A DNA stretch of 64,000 nucleotides. Origin: Paenibacillus sp. DCT19. GTDB taxonomy: Bacteria > Bacillota > Bacilli > Paenibacillales > Paenibacillaceae. A model generated the notes under the pieces. It was not told the origin of the DNA and ran no database searches. It saw nothing but the letters and a program-made list of their open reading frames with translations. The position numbers and the translations under genes are program-made. The DNA is taken from positions 611,001-675,000 of the forward strand of contig NZ_CP029639.1 of the NCBI RefSeq assembly GCF_003268635.1, in the 5' to 3' direction. Below, piece after piece: positions 1 to 8,678 of this stretch (position 1 is its first letter; each line of letters opens with the position of its first letter).

Positions 1-557
1 GAGAGAACCGCGCTGCGGGAGATCCAAGTGAATGATGGAATGGAGAATATGCCTATGGCAATCATCAGATTCATCATCCCTGGGCCAAGCACACTTACGA
101 TAGCAAGGGCGAGCAAAAATCCAGGGAAAGCCATAAAGATATCGGTAATCCGCATAATAAGTGATTCGATCTTGCCCCCGAAATAACCAGCGATTGTTCC
201 GAGTGCTACACCGAAGAAGACAGAGATGATTACGCCAACAATACCAACCATCAACGAAATACGTGCACCGTAAAAAATACGAGAGAGGATATCCCGTCCA
301 TACTCATCGGTTCCAAATGGATGGCTGAGGGAAGGGGATTGCAGCAGCTTGTCCATATTTTGCTCCAGTGGGTCATACGGAGAAATCCATGGCGCGAGAA
401 TCGCAATTAATATAAACAGTGTGACGATCCATAGACCGATCATGGAGCGTTTATTGCTGCCCACTTTTTTTATCATCTGGCTCAGTGAACGTCGTCTAGC
501 AGATGCAGTGGATGAACTGATCTGGACAGATATAGGCACAGCCTTTGGTTCATTCAT
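1..557 (-). CDS. Peptide/nickel-type ABC transporter permease (DppC/OppC family), partial
   Basis: Inner-membrane permease subunit of an oligopeptide-type importer. The gene runs off the left edge; about 185 N-terminal residues are visible. Reading the minus strand gives a basic N-terminus, a first membrane segment (GLWIVTLFILIAILAP), the family hallmark FGTDEYGRDILSRI, then further membrane segments. The start at 557 is preferred over an ATG at 563, which overlaps the upstream permease stop, because the GGAGG lies only one base from 563 but seven from 557. It is the last visible gene of the minus-strand operon; ATP-binding subunits presumably lie beyond the edge. Family assignment is secure, substrate unknown. 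Confidence 0.9.
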   Translation of the reverse strand, partial: MNEPKAVPISVQISSSTASARRRSLSQMIKKVGSNKRSMIGLWIVTLFILIAILAPWISPYDPLEQNMDKLLQSPSLSHPFGTDEYGRDILSRIFYGARISLMVGIVGVIISVFFGVALGTIAGYFGGKIESLIMRITDIFMAFPGFLLALAIVSVLGPGMMNLMIAIGIFSIPSFTWISRSAVL

Positions 558-559
558 GG

Positions 560-1492
560 TCATGCCTCCTTCCGGTCATAGCGAATTCTCGGATCTACTG
601 CGGCGTAACATAGATCAACAAGCAGGTTGATGATGACAAAGATAAAAGCAACAAATAAGATGCTTCCCTGCACAGCGGAGTAATCCCGAAATTGAATGGA
701 TTGAATAATGTATCTGCCCAGTCCGTTCATTGAAAATACAGTTTCAGTCAGCACTGCTCCTCCCAGCAGATTGCCAATCTCCATGCCAATGACCGTAATA
801 ATTGGAACGAAGGCATTTTTGAGTGCATGCTTGTAGATGATGAGCCACTCGCGTACCCCCTTGGCTTTGGCTGTCCGAATGTAGTCCTGATTGATTACCT
901 CAAGAATACTGGATCGCGTTAGACGGGCAAGGACAGCGGCAGAGGAGATGCCCAGCACGAGAGCAGGCAATATAAAATGCTTCAATTCGCTACTACCTCC
1001 TGAAGGCAGAATCGGAATATAGTAGGCGAACACAAGAATGAGGATAATACCTAGCCAGAACACTGGCATGGATATGCCAAATAATGAAAAGGCCATCGAA
1101 GCATGATCACGGGCGCTCCCTGGCTTCGTTGCCGCTATAACCCCTGTGATTAATCCAATGACGACGGTCACGATTGTTGCCAATATCGTCAATATCACCG
1201 TGTTTGGAAAACGTTCAAGAATTTCCTGGAGCACTGGATTATCCGAGCGCATGGACGTACCTAGATCTCCCTGAAGTAGCTGAACGTTGTATTGAAAATA
1301 CTGCTCATATAGCGGCTTATCGGTTCCGAGTCGCTCCCGAATAATCTGCACTTCCTCAGGGCTGGCATCTAGCCCTGCAATCAATTCAGCCGGGTCACCC
1401 GGAACGAGCTGGAGAATAATGAAAGAGAGCAGAGATACACCGATTAAGGTTGGAATCATTTGAAGCAACCGCTTCAGAATATAGTTGAACAC
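560..1492 (-). CDS. Peptide/nickel-type ABC transporter permease (DppB/OppB family)
   Basis: A 310-residue inner-membrane permease, full length for the DppB/OppB family. The N-terminal part has MFNYILKRLLQMIPTLIGVS and LVPGDPAE, both typical of the family. Six membrane segments follow, with the cytoplasmic loop that docks the ATPase around residues 200-225 (RTAKAKGVREW). Its stop nearly abuts the start of the DppC-like gene, so the two are translationally coupled. It pairs with that permease and the binding lipoprotein encoded upstream in the same operon. The substrate (dipeptide, oligopeptide, nickel or glutathione) cannot be read from sequence. Confidence 0.93.
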   Translation of the reverse strand: MFNYILKRLLQMIPTLIGVSLLSFIILQLVPGDPAELIAGLDASPEEVQIIRERLGTDKPLYEQYFQYNVQLLQGDLGTSMRSDNPVLQEILERFPNTVILTILATIVTVVIGLITGVIAATKPGSARDHASMAFSLFGISMPVFWLGIILILVFAYYIPILPSGGSSELKHFILPALVLGISSAAVLARLTRSSILEVINQDYIRTAKAKGVREWLIIYKHALKNAFVPIITVIGMEIGNLLGGAVLTETVFSMNGLGRYIIQSIQFRDYSAVQGSILFVAFIFVIINLLVDLCYAAVDPRIRYDRKEA

Positions 1493-1550
1493 GTGATACT
1501 CCTTCCTGGCTTTTTGCCGGGATTAGGCTACTCTGTTCTGAAAGGAAAGG

Positions 1551-2360
1551 TTAACCGTATAGATGAGCCTGTCTGTGTAGATGGGAAGGCAGCTTAGAAC
1601 GTACTTCACGTACACGCTCGAGATCTATGCGATGGGGGATGAGGGTCTCCGTCTCAGCTCCACGTGCAACGACAACACCCATTGGGTCAACAATGAGACT
1701 TTGTCCGATATAAAATTCGTTAATTTGGTTAACGGCAACGACATATGCTGTATTTTCGAGTGCGCGTGTAGTGACTAGACTTTCCCAATGTTGCTCTTTG
1801 ACGTGACCACGTACCCAGCCGGAAGGAACAAGAAGGATATCTGCACCGTGCAAAGCTTGATAACGGGCAATCTCTGGGAATCTCAGCTCATAACATACGA
1901 ACAGCCCTAACTTGCCAAAAGGTGTATCGATCGGCTCAAACAATGATGTGCCTGGTTTAATATCACGCGACTCCTGAGCCCCGAAGGCATCGTACAGGTG
2001 TGTTTTGCGATAACTGCTCACAATCTCCCCATCTGAATTGAGGATGACCGACGAGTTATAGACCCGATCATCGTTCACATCTTCTGTTGTCTCCCGTGTG
2101 CCGAACACAACCCATACGCCATATTGCTTGGCAAGAGCACGCATGGTAGTGACAAAGTGCCCATCCAGCGGCTCTGCATCTTCCAGCTTCCTTTCTCGGG
2201 GTGTGCCAATCTGATAGAAGCTCATGAAGGCTTCAGGGAAAACAACGATATCTGCGTGATGAATACGAGTCGCTTCTTCAAGTGCTTTTTCTGCTTTGTC
2301 CAGATTCTCTTGCTTGGTGCTAGAAGAACCGAATTGAGCCATAACGAGTTGGAAGGCCAT
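1551..2360 (-). CDS. Carbon-nitrogen hydrolase (nitrilase superfamily amidase)
   Basis: Cytosolic amidase-like enzyme of about 269 residues. The catalytic triad is visible: Glu in VVFPEAF, Lys in YRKTHLYD and Cys in FVCYELRFPE. The start at 2360 (MAFQLVMAQF) is chosen over an upstream in-frame ATG at 2399 because AGGAGTG lies at good spacing before it and family members begin at this point. It sits between the binding protein and permease genes of an importer, so it probably hydrolyses an amide or nitrile bond in the imported compound. That role is inferred. The family also includes deaminated-glutathione amidases and carbamoylases. Confidence 0.88.
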   Translation of the reverse strand: MAFQLVMAQFGSSSTKQENLDKAEKALEEATRIHHADIVVFPEAFMSFYQIGTPRERKLEDAEPLDGHFVTTMRALAKQYGVWVVFGTRETTEDVNDDRVYNSSVILNSDGEIVSSYRKTHLYDAFGAQESRDIKPGTSLFEPIDTPFGKLGLFVCYELRFPEIARYQALHGADILLVPSGWVRGHVKEQHWESLVTTRALENTAYVVAVNQINEFYIGQSLIVDPMGVVVARGAETETLIPHRIDLERVREVRSKLPSHLHRQAHLYG

Positions 2361-2468
2361 TGATAATTTCACTCCTATGATTGGATTGTTGAGAATCATC
2401 TTATTGAGGAAGGGGGATGAGGGTGCTTCACATATGTTAAAGGTGCCGTCTGCACGGCACCCTTATGG

Positions 2469-4052
2469 TTATTTGAACTTCACACCGCGCAGATCCCATA
2501 ACAAGGAAGGTAAAAATGTAATTCCTTCAACCTGACTGGAATAACCGACCTGAACACTATCTTCGTACAAAGGAATCCATGGCGCATCAGCTTTGATCAG
2601 CTGTAACGCTTCGTTGTATATGGTTTGGCGCTCTTCTCTGTCCAGTGCCTGTCCACCAGTAACAATAAGCTCATCTACCTTTGGATTGTTGTAGAAGGCA
2701 TAATTGGATTTGCTTGTAGAGAGGAAGCTGTCCCGCAATAGAGCATCTCCGTCTCCCGTAAGAGAAGAGGCACCTCGAACGAATAAATCGTAGCTATCCG
2801 GATTTTTCAGTGCATCGAGATATGAGGCAAGTTCCAGTACTTGTAACTCAGCTTTGAACCCTAACTGCTGGAGGCTATTCTGTACAAATTCGGCAGCAGG
2901 ACGATCTTGAACGGTGTTGGCTGCGAGAATGATTCGAAGCGGTGTACCAGCTTGAACCCCTGCTTCTTGCAACAGCTTCTTCGCGGCTTCAACATCATAG
3001 GCGTAAGCTCCAACATCTGCGTAACCAAACGAATTTTTGGAAATAATCGAAGTAGCTACCTCAACCCGTCCTTCATAAAGTTTGTTTACTAAGGTTGCAC
3101 GGTCGATGGCGAGATTAAGTGCATTGCGCACCTTCACATTGTCAAACGGAGCATGCTTTGTGTTAATTCCGATGTAGCCAACACGGTTGGTAGAACGAGT
3201 ATTAATGGTGAAATTGCTGTTATTGGACAGACGCTCAATATCTGTGCCCGGAACCTTGTCGATGATGTCGGCTTCGCCGGACTCCAGCATGATGACACGA
3301 GCGGCATTTTCAGTTACCGTTTTGAAGGTAATACCACTTACGTTAGGCTTACCGCCCCAGTAGTCCTGATTCGATTCAAGCACAAGTTCATTGCCAGAAC
3401 TCCAGCTTTTGAGTTTGAAAGGACCAGTGCCGACAGGCGTTTTGGCAATGCCATCTTCATCTTCCTGAATAGATTTGGGGCTTATAATACTGCCAGACGT
3501 TACTGCGATATTGTTCAGAAAAGCACCCTGCGGCTCCTTCAACGCAAAGACAACCTCAGATTCACTCTTTGCAGTAACCGACTCAATGAACTGTCCTAGC
3601 GTTGCGTATTGGGATAGCTTTTTGTCCGGATCGATTAAACGATCAAAGTTTGTCTTCACAGCCTCTGCATTAAAAGGTGTTCCATCCTGGAACGTCACAC
3701 CTTGGCGCAGTTGGAATGTCCACGTTTTACCATCTTCGGATGTCTCCCAGCTCTCTGCTAGCTGTGGAACAATCTCTAGCTTGTCATTGAATGTAACGAG
3801 GCGGTCATAGATCTGATAATTGATAAAGTTAGAGATCGAGTCGGTGGAATTCTGCGGATCGAAGCCAATGGGATCGCCGGTTAAGGCAATGGTGAGGTTT
3901 TTGAGCGAAGCAGTCTCCGCAGAGCCCCCTGAACTGCTTGCAGCCGAAGTGCCACTCGAATTGGAGTCATTCGCATTGCCACATCCAACGGCAAATAGTG
4001 CAAGAGCAATAAGGATACTACTAAACTTGTAGATTAAAGGTCTCTTTTTCAT
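2469..4052 (-). CDS. Peptide-type ABC transporter substrate-binding lipoprotein (SBP_bac_5)
   Basis: Extracytoplasmic solute receptor of 527 residues for the importer encoded just downstream. It has a signal peptide with lipobox FAVGC, so it should be lipid-anchored at Cys24, followed by a Ser/Gly-rich linker. The SBP_bac_5 fold is recognisable from IALTGDPIGFDPQ, LAESWETSEDGKTWTFQLR and FNAEAVKTNFDRL. Length is normal for DppA/OppA relatives. The ligand cannot be deduced; the neighbouring amidase and RraA-like genes suggest a small amide- or carboxylate-containing metabolite. Confidence 0.93.
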   Translation of the reverse strand: MKKRPLIYKFSSILIALALFAVGCGNANDSNSSGTSAASSSGGSAETASLKNLTIALTGDPIGFDPQNSTDSISNFINYQIYDRLVTFNDKLEIVPQLAESWETSEDGKTWTFQLRQGVTFQDGTPFNAEAVKTNFDRLIDPDKKLSQYATLGQFIESVTAKSESEVVFALKEPQGAFLNNIAVTSGSIISPKSIQEDEDGIAKTPVGTGPFKLKSWSSGNELVLESNQDYWGGKPNVSGITFKTVTENAARVIMLESGEADIIDKVPGTDIERLSNNSNFTINTRSTNRVGYIGINTKHAPFDNVKVRNALNLAIDRATLVNKLYEGRVEVATSIISKNSFGYADVGAYAYDVEAAKKLLQEAGVQAGTPLRIILAANTVQDRPAAEFVQNSLQQLGFKAELQVLELASYLDALKNPDSYDLFVRGASSLTGDGDALLRDSFLSTSKSNYAFYNNPKVDELIVTGGQALDREERQTIYNEALQLIKADAPWIPLYEDSVQVGYSSQVEGITFLPSLLWDLRGVKFK

Positions 4053-4067
4053 CGTGTTGCATCCCCC

Positions 4068-4718
4068 TTAATTATCGGTTGTGCCATGAGTAGTGGAATG
4101 AGTTGCAAGCAGCTCCCCATATCCAAGTTCTTTGCGGCGTTGCTCTTCTTTTTGCTGTTTTTCCTTCGCAATAATTCCGATTTCCTTCGCATGCAGTGGA
4201 TTAATAACAAAAACACCATCATCATCACCGACAATCAGATCGCCGGGCTGGATACTCACACCGCTGACGCTGACTGGAGTGTTAACCTCGCCTTCAAGTT
4301 GAAGGGAACGCGTAGTTAGCGCGCTGATTCCTTTGGAATAAATGGGGAATCGGAGCTGGGTAATTGGACGAACGTCTGTCACACATCCGGAAATGATGGC
4401 TCCGGCGATTTTTTTGTCCAGTGCTGCATAGGTAACAAATTCACCCCAGCAAGCGCGTTGGTCATCGCCAGACATATCCACGACGATAATATCGTTTGGC
4501 TGGGCAATCTCAAAAGCGTGGCGAATGGCTGAGGCATCGAGATGGGGAATTCGTACGGTGAGGGCATTTCCTAACAAGCGAATAGGGCGAAAGAGTGGCT
4601 GTAAGTCATGGAGAAAACCGAAGTCGGTTAAATGTCCGATAGTTGATGGACTAATATCCTGATATAGTTCCAGTAATTCAGGAGTAACGCCTTGGACTCG
4701 TGGTTGGATGCGAAACAT
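4068..4718 (-). CDS. RraA-like / HMG-CHA aldolase-family protein
   Basis: A 216-residue protein of the RraA/demethylmenaquinone-methyltransferase-like superfamily, whose characterised members are class II pyruvate aldolases, oxaloacetate decarboxylases or RNase E inhibitors. The DMSGDDQRACWGEFV, AGAIISGCVTDVRPI and PGDLIVGDDDGVFVINP blocks match the fold. In the aldolases the second block usually carries an Arg-Asp pair; here I read Thr-Asp, so the metal/pyruvate chemistry may differ or be lost. It is the first gene of the transporter operon, 15 bases upstream of the binding protein, so it likely acts on the imported compound. Confidence 0.8.
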   Translation of the reverse strand: MFRIQPRVQGVTPELLELYQDISPSTIGHLTDFGFLHDLQPLFRPIRLLGNALTVRIPHLDASAIRHAFEIAQPNDIIVVDMSGDDQRACWGEFVTYAALDKKIAGAIISGCVTDVRPITQLRFPIYSKGISALTTRSLQLEGEVNTPVSVSGVSIQPGDLIVGDDDGVFVINPLHAKEIGIIAKEKQQKEEQRRKELGYGELLATHSTTHGTTDN

Positions 4719-5128
4719 AAGATGAATTCTCTCCCCGCTAACTAAAATGGTAAAAATTAAATCTGATAGGAATAGTGTGAAATTGACTTGATGAAGACAT
4801 TACAGGGTCAGTTTCGGATAGTCAATTGATTAGAATATAGATAATATCAATTACCAAATTGAAAAAATCTATCGAGCTGGTAATGAATGTGAATTGCACT
4901 ATTGGTATTGAGAGAGAGTGGATTATTAAAAATACTATATTTAAACAGAGGGGTGTATTAAGAAGGGAGTGAGGTGAATTTTGGTGGTGTACAAAATTGA
5001 ATAAATCGAATTTTTTTATAATGTGGTTTGGTGTGGTGTAGCTAAGGAGGAACAGACCATTTATTGTTATGTGTTGCGTCTGCCCCCAGAGCTACGATCA
5101 AGCATCTATAATCTGTTTACCTACAAGA
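4719..5128. other. AT-rich intergenic region with an inverted repeat
   Basis: No credible gene. It should hold the promoter of the minus-strand transporter operon. The clearest element is an inverted repeat, AATTGAT at 4824-4830 and ATCAATT at 4846-4852, separated by 15 A/T-rich bases. This suits a regulator-binding site, but no clear -35/-10 pair was identified. The plus-strand open frame starting at 5069 is antisense to the small gene at 5129-5410 and is not considered real. Confidence 0.4.
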
Positions 5129-5410
5129 TTAATTATCCCCTTGCTCAAGCTGTCTACGCGGATTTGTCACTTTACCGATTTTGTCAGTATCATTCTCTTT
5201 AGGTACCAGGCGTTCGTCCGTACGACCATCGTGATGGTTCTCAAAGGCAAACTCCGTCAATTTCCATTCCGTCTTGCCAAGAATGGGATCGGCGGGAAAG
5301 TGCTGACCTCGATGCAGATGCTCTTCGCGTCCCGCTTCGTTGATGTAGATTCCGTCCACTTCCACGACTTCATGCGAAAGGGGCAACATGTCCTGTTCTT
5401 TTCGTTCCAT
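5129..5410 (-). CDS. Small conserved-type hypothetical protein (93 aa)
   Basis: A 93-residue acidic, hydrophilic protein with no signal peptide or membrane segment. The start is well supported: AAGGAGG lies ten bases before the ATG. The central part (EAGREEHLHRGQHFP, then GKTEWKL) alternates charged and aromatic residues and looks like a small beta-rich soluble domain. I do not recognise a named family. It stands alone between two intergenic regions. Confidence 0.6.
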   Translation of the reverse strand: MERKEQDMLPLSHEVVEVDGIYINEAGREEHLHRGQHFPADPILGKTEWKLTEFAFENHHDGRTDERLVPKENDTDKIGKVTNPRRQLEQGDN

Positions 5411-5808
5411 GAAACGGCGCCTCCTTAAAATCCAGAAATTTAACTGAAATGGTTGTCCGTGATAATATCCCCCGAATAGTTACGCGTTATGCTGGATACA
5501 TTAATTCCGTATACAATAGGCTTTTGCATTAAATATGATTCGGGATTAAACTTTTTCGGTATAAAAACCGTTATAAATATTAAGGAAAAATCGTCAAGTC
5601 GTAACATACTTCCGAATATGCTACAATAAGATCATGATTCAATTTGAATCATATCGGGTATTTATAGTGTCAGGTACTTGCGTTTAGCGAGGTTCCCGAC
5701 CTAAAGCTTGCTTTAAGCCGCGCACACAACTTCATGAATGGCATTTAAGACTTATTCGGCGTTCTCTAAACGGAGCATTCACTTTCAACGTTTTGGGAGG
5801 GAATTACA
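5411..5808. other. Intergenic region with a long 5' leader for the 62-aa gene
   Basis: About 400 bases without a gene. A TACAAT at 5622-5627 is a plausible -10 box but lacks a good -35. If used, the small gene at 5809 would have a leader of about 180 bases (5635-5808). The leader has short complementary pieces but no riboswitch or T-box I can recognise. Confidence 0.3.
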
Positions 5809-5997
5809 ATGGCAACGAAAGGTCACAATGAGGTCAAAGAAAGTTTGAGGGAAATGACTCGGATTTTCCGTCCTAAGGATCCAAAAAAATTCGTGAAGGA
5901 GTACGTGAGAAAATACCGGATTACGGGTGGGTATGAAGAAGAACTGACTTCTGTGGTCGAGCATGAGCTTGTCAAGATGGATTCTTCCGTATCCTGA
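5809..5997 (+). CDS. Small conserved-type hypothetical protein (62 aa)
   Basis: A 62-residue basic, helical, soluble protein (MATKGHNEVKESLREMTRIF at the start, EEELTSVVEHELVKM near the end). A strong GGGAGGG lies eight to nine bases before the ATG, and a clear intrinsic terminator follows at 6037-6078, which together argue for a real monocistronic gene. No signal peptide, metal motif or DNA-binding motif was identified. Function unknown. Confidence 0.7.
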   Translation: MATKGHNEVKESLREMTRIFRPKDPKKFVKEYVRKYRITGGYEEELTSVVEHELVKMDSSVS

Positions 5998-6036
5998 AGC
6001 ACTCAACTTAGAATTTTACTGTTCCGATATGAATAG

Positions 6037-6078
6037 AACCGTCTTCCGGGCGTTAAGCTCCGGTAGACGGTTTTTTTT
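6037..6078 (+). terminator. Intrinsic terminator after the 62-aa gene
   Basis: GC-rich stem (AACCGTCTTCCGG pairing with CTCCGGTAGACGGTT, with a one-base bulge), 8-base loop and a run of eight T residues. Confidence 0.9.
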
Positions 6079-6234
6079 GCTTCGCACAGCTACATATTTT
6101 CAGCCTTAGGATCACAACGGTATCTGAGTAAATAGAGCCTTGTTATTCCGCCTGAAGAGTTTACCAGCACTTTTCGGGCTTTGTTGCGTCTAGCTTGCAT
6201 ATATATGGAAGTACACAACTTCCAGGAAGGATGT

Positions 6235-6996
6235 ATGCATGTGGATCCTATTTTGAAAACAAAAGAAGAGATTGGCTACATGCAGGAGGCAGGGCGAATC
6301 CTGCACAACTGTCACAAGCTTATTGAACAGCGGCTAGCCCCGGGTGTAACCACACGGGACATGGATGAATTAGTGGAAGAATTTCTGGCGAAGAATGGTG
6401 CAACGCCTGAACAAAAAGGGTATAAGGGATATCCCTATGCGACCTGCGCATCTGTCAATGAGGTGGTATGTCACGGTTTTCCTAGTGAACAGGAATTGGC
6501 CGAAGGTGATGTCGTGACCATTGATATGGTCGTGAATAAGGATGGCTGGCTTGCTGACTCTGCCTGGACATATGGGATCGGAGAACAGCGGCGGACAATT
6601 CGTAAGTTGATGAAGCGTACAGAGAAGGCACTACATCGGGCTATTGCCCAAGCTGTACCTGGGAATACGCTGGGGGATATCGGCAGTGCTATTGAACGCA
6701 CAGCAAGATTATATCGATACGGCATTGTGAAGCCACTCATTGGTCATGGGATTGGTCAATACATTCATGAACCACCCAATGTATTACCTTACGGTAAACG
6801 TGGTACGGGGCAGATGTTGACTGAAGGCATGGTCATTACGATTGAGCCAATATTCACGAAGGGCAGCTCAGGAGTCGTGGTATGGGACGAAGATGGATGG
6901 ACTGTGCGAACGGTGGATGGCAGCTGGGGAGTCCAATACGAGCACACCATCGCAATCACGAGCAATGGCCCACGGATCTTAACCGATGGAACATAA
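6235..6996 (+). CDS. map: Methionine aminopeptidase, type I
   Basis: Cytosolic dinuclear metalloprotease that removes the initiator methionine from nascent proteins. All five metal ligands of the family are visible: Asp in VTIDMVV, Asp in WLADSAWT, His in GHGIGQYIHEPP, Glu in ITIEPIF and Glu in QYEHTIAI. The His in VVCHGFPS matches the substrate-contacting residue. The ATG at 6235, preceded by AGGAAGG, is preferred over a TTG at 6181; a GTG at 6241 is also possible. Length (about 253 aa) is normal for the short type I class. It looks monocistronic and is likely a secondary copy, since the housekeeping gene usually sits in the ribosomal-protein cluster. Confidence 0.95.
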   Translation: MHVDPILKTKEEIGYMQEAGRILHNCHKLIEQRLAPGVTTRDMDELVEEFLAKNGATPEQKGYKGYPYATCASVNEVVCHGFPSEQELAEGDVVTIDMVVNKDGWLADSAWTYGIGEQRRTIRKLMKRTEKALHRAIAQAVPGNTLGDIGSAIERTARLYRYGIVKPLIGHGIGQYIHEPPNVLPYGKRGTGQMLTEGMVITIEPIFTKGSSGVVVWDEDGWTVRTVDGSWGVQYEHTIAITSNGPRILTDGT

Positions 6997-7327
6997 TGTG
7001 GTGATTGTGATTTGCGCCAGGTCATGTCATGTACAGGATAGCTGAAAGCAACGTTGGATTCAGAAAGGGAGGAGCGCAACTCCATGCCGCTTCGAATGGC
7101 CAAAAGAACGGTGTGGAGTGAAATTTCCCTGCTGTACAACTGGAAGCTATCTTGCCAGGAAGAGATGGATTTCCTTTTGCATAATTTCGCATGTTTTGTG
7201 TGTGATAAAAGTCTGGTGAAAAATACGCTCAATCACCGAAATATGGCAAAAATTTTCAAATTTATATTAATGGTTTTTTAATTGAAATCGCTTGCAAATC
7301 TAGTTGTGGTGCGGTTTTCTACATAAA

Positions 7328-7386
7328 GTGAACAAATTGTGAACATGTGTCCAAAGATTGACAAAATCATACCCTCAACTTATATT
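7328..7386 (+). promoter_or_regulatory. Promoter of the cta (caa3 oxidase) operon with upstream direct repeats
   Basis: A consensus sigma-A promoter: TTGACA at 7358-7363, 17-base spacer, TATATT at 7381-7386. Just upstream lie two direct repeats of GTGAACA (7328-7334 and 7339-7345), one helical turn apart, an arrangement typical of response-regulator sites such as ResD or PhoP. The leader to the ctaC start is about 200 bases. The rest of 6997-7327 holds no gene I can support. Confidence 0.8.
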
Positions 7387-7593
7387 TAATATGTGATTGA
7401 ACCATATAGAATGAATTGGAAGAATGCGTAGACATGCCCTTTGAAGGAAATTAAGGGGGCGATGGAAGCGTTATTTCTGGAAACGTTCTATGTGACGGAG
7501 AGGATTATACGTATTGTGCCAGAACGTAGTGAGCAAAACTCTTTTGGGACGATGGCGGTAATCTACGAAAACGTAAAAAAGTGGGGTAGATCA

Positions 7594-8646
7594 ATGATGA
7601 AACAGTGGCAGGTTGCAAAGCGAATTCTCCCCTTGCTGGCGGTGTTCTCTTTGCTGCTATCCGCATGCGGGCGGGAAGACTTGTCTGTAATGAAACCTCA
7701 GGGTCCTGTGGCGCAAGGTCAATATGATCTGATGAAGCTGTCCATCGCGATTATGATCGTGGTACTCATCATTGTATTTGCCATTGCGGCCTATGTATTG
7801 ATCCGTTTTCGCAGACGGTCTGGACAGAATGACATACCCGAACAGGTCGAAGGAAGTTTCAAGCTCGAAGTCATATGGACAGCCATTCCGTTACTGCTTG
7901 TTATTGTACTAGCTGTACCAACGGTTAAGGAGATCTTTGCTCAAGGCGCAGATCTGTCCAATGATCCTAATGCAGTACAGGTCAAAGTCACCTCGCATCA
8001 GTACTGGTGGGAATTTACTTATCCTCAATATGACGTAACCACCGCTCAAGACCTCATTATTCCTACCGACAAGAAGATCGCATTCGAATTGAAAACCGCT
8101 GACGTGATTCATTCCTTCTGGGTGCCGTCACTTGCGGGTAAAATGGACACCAACCCAGATGGAACACTGAATAAGTTTAGCTTCTCAGCACCGAATGAAG
8201 GCGTTTACCGCGGGAAGTGTGCCGAATTATGCGGCAGGTCTCATGCTTACATGGAGTTTAAAGTAAAAGCGGTCAGCCCTGAAGCTTTTGACAGATGGGT
8301 TGCTGAAATGAAAGCACCTGCTGTTCTTCCGGAAGATATGCAATTGGCTGAAAAATTCAAAACAAATTGCCTTTCTTGTCATGCTGTAGGTGATCAAGGT
8401 GGCCCAGTCGCGCCAAATCTCACGGGAATCGGTGGCAAGGAATCCGTCGCAGGTATCCTGCTTAATCAGCGTGAAGGACAAGAAGAGGGTAACCCTGTCT
8501 TGGATAACATGAAAGAATGGCTGCATGATCCACAATCCGTGAAGCCAGGCAATACGATGCCGAGTCCCAAAGACTTCGGACTTACAGATGAAGAGATCGA
8601 CGGAATTGCCGAATATTTGGCCAATTATAAATTGGACTATGAATAG
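7594..8646 (+). CDS. ctaC: Cytochrome c oxidase subunit II, caa3 type (fused cytochrome c)
   Basis: Electron-entry subunit of the caa3 terminal oxidase. It carries a lipoprotein signal (LLSAC), two membrane helices, then the periplasm-facing CuA domain with CAELCGRSHAYM supplying the Cys, Cys, His and Met ligands, and the aromatic patch QYWWEF. A C-terminal cytochrome c domain is fused on: haem motif CLSCH and a likely axial Met in NTMPSP. The start is placed at 7594 (MMKQW), directly before the signal peptide; open frame extends further upstream but would put 51 non-signal residues ahead of it. First gene of ctaCDEF. Confidence 0.95.
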   Translation: MMKQWQVAKRILPLLAVFSLLLSACGREDLSVMKPQGPVAQGQYDLMKLSIAIMIVVLIIVFAIAAYVLIRFRRRSGQNDIPEQVEGSFKLEVIWTAIPLLLVIVLAVPTVKEIFAQGADLSNDPNAVQVKVTSHQYWWEFTYPQYDVTTAQDLIIPTDKKIAFELKTADVIHSFWVPSLAGKMDTNPDGTLNKFSFSAPNEGVYRGKCAELCGRSHAYMEFKVKAVSPEAFDRWVAEMKAPAVLPEDMQLAEKFKTNCLSCHAVGDQGGPVAPNLTGIGGKESVAGILLNQREGQEEGNPVLDNMKEWLHDPQSVKPGNTMPSPKDFGLTDEEIDGIAEYLANYKLDYE

Positions 8647-8678
8647 AACAGCAAGGACGATAAAGGGGGTACACAACC

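Noticed and set aside
5069..5428. 119-codon plus-strand frame with an upstream AAGGAGG
   Set aside because: It is antisense to the 93-aa gene at 5129-5410, which has better coding composition and a better-spaced RBS; the AAGGAGG is too far from the ATG.
7054..7281. 75-codon frame between map and the cta promoter
   Set aside because: No RBS, unusual composition, and it runs into an A/T-rich promoter region; nothing recognisable.
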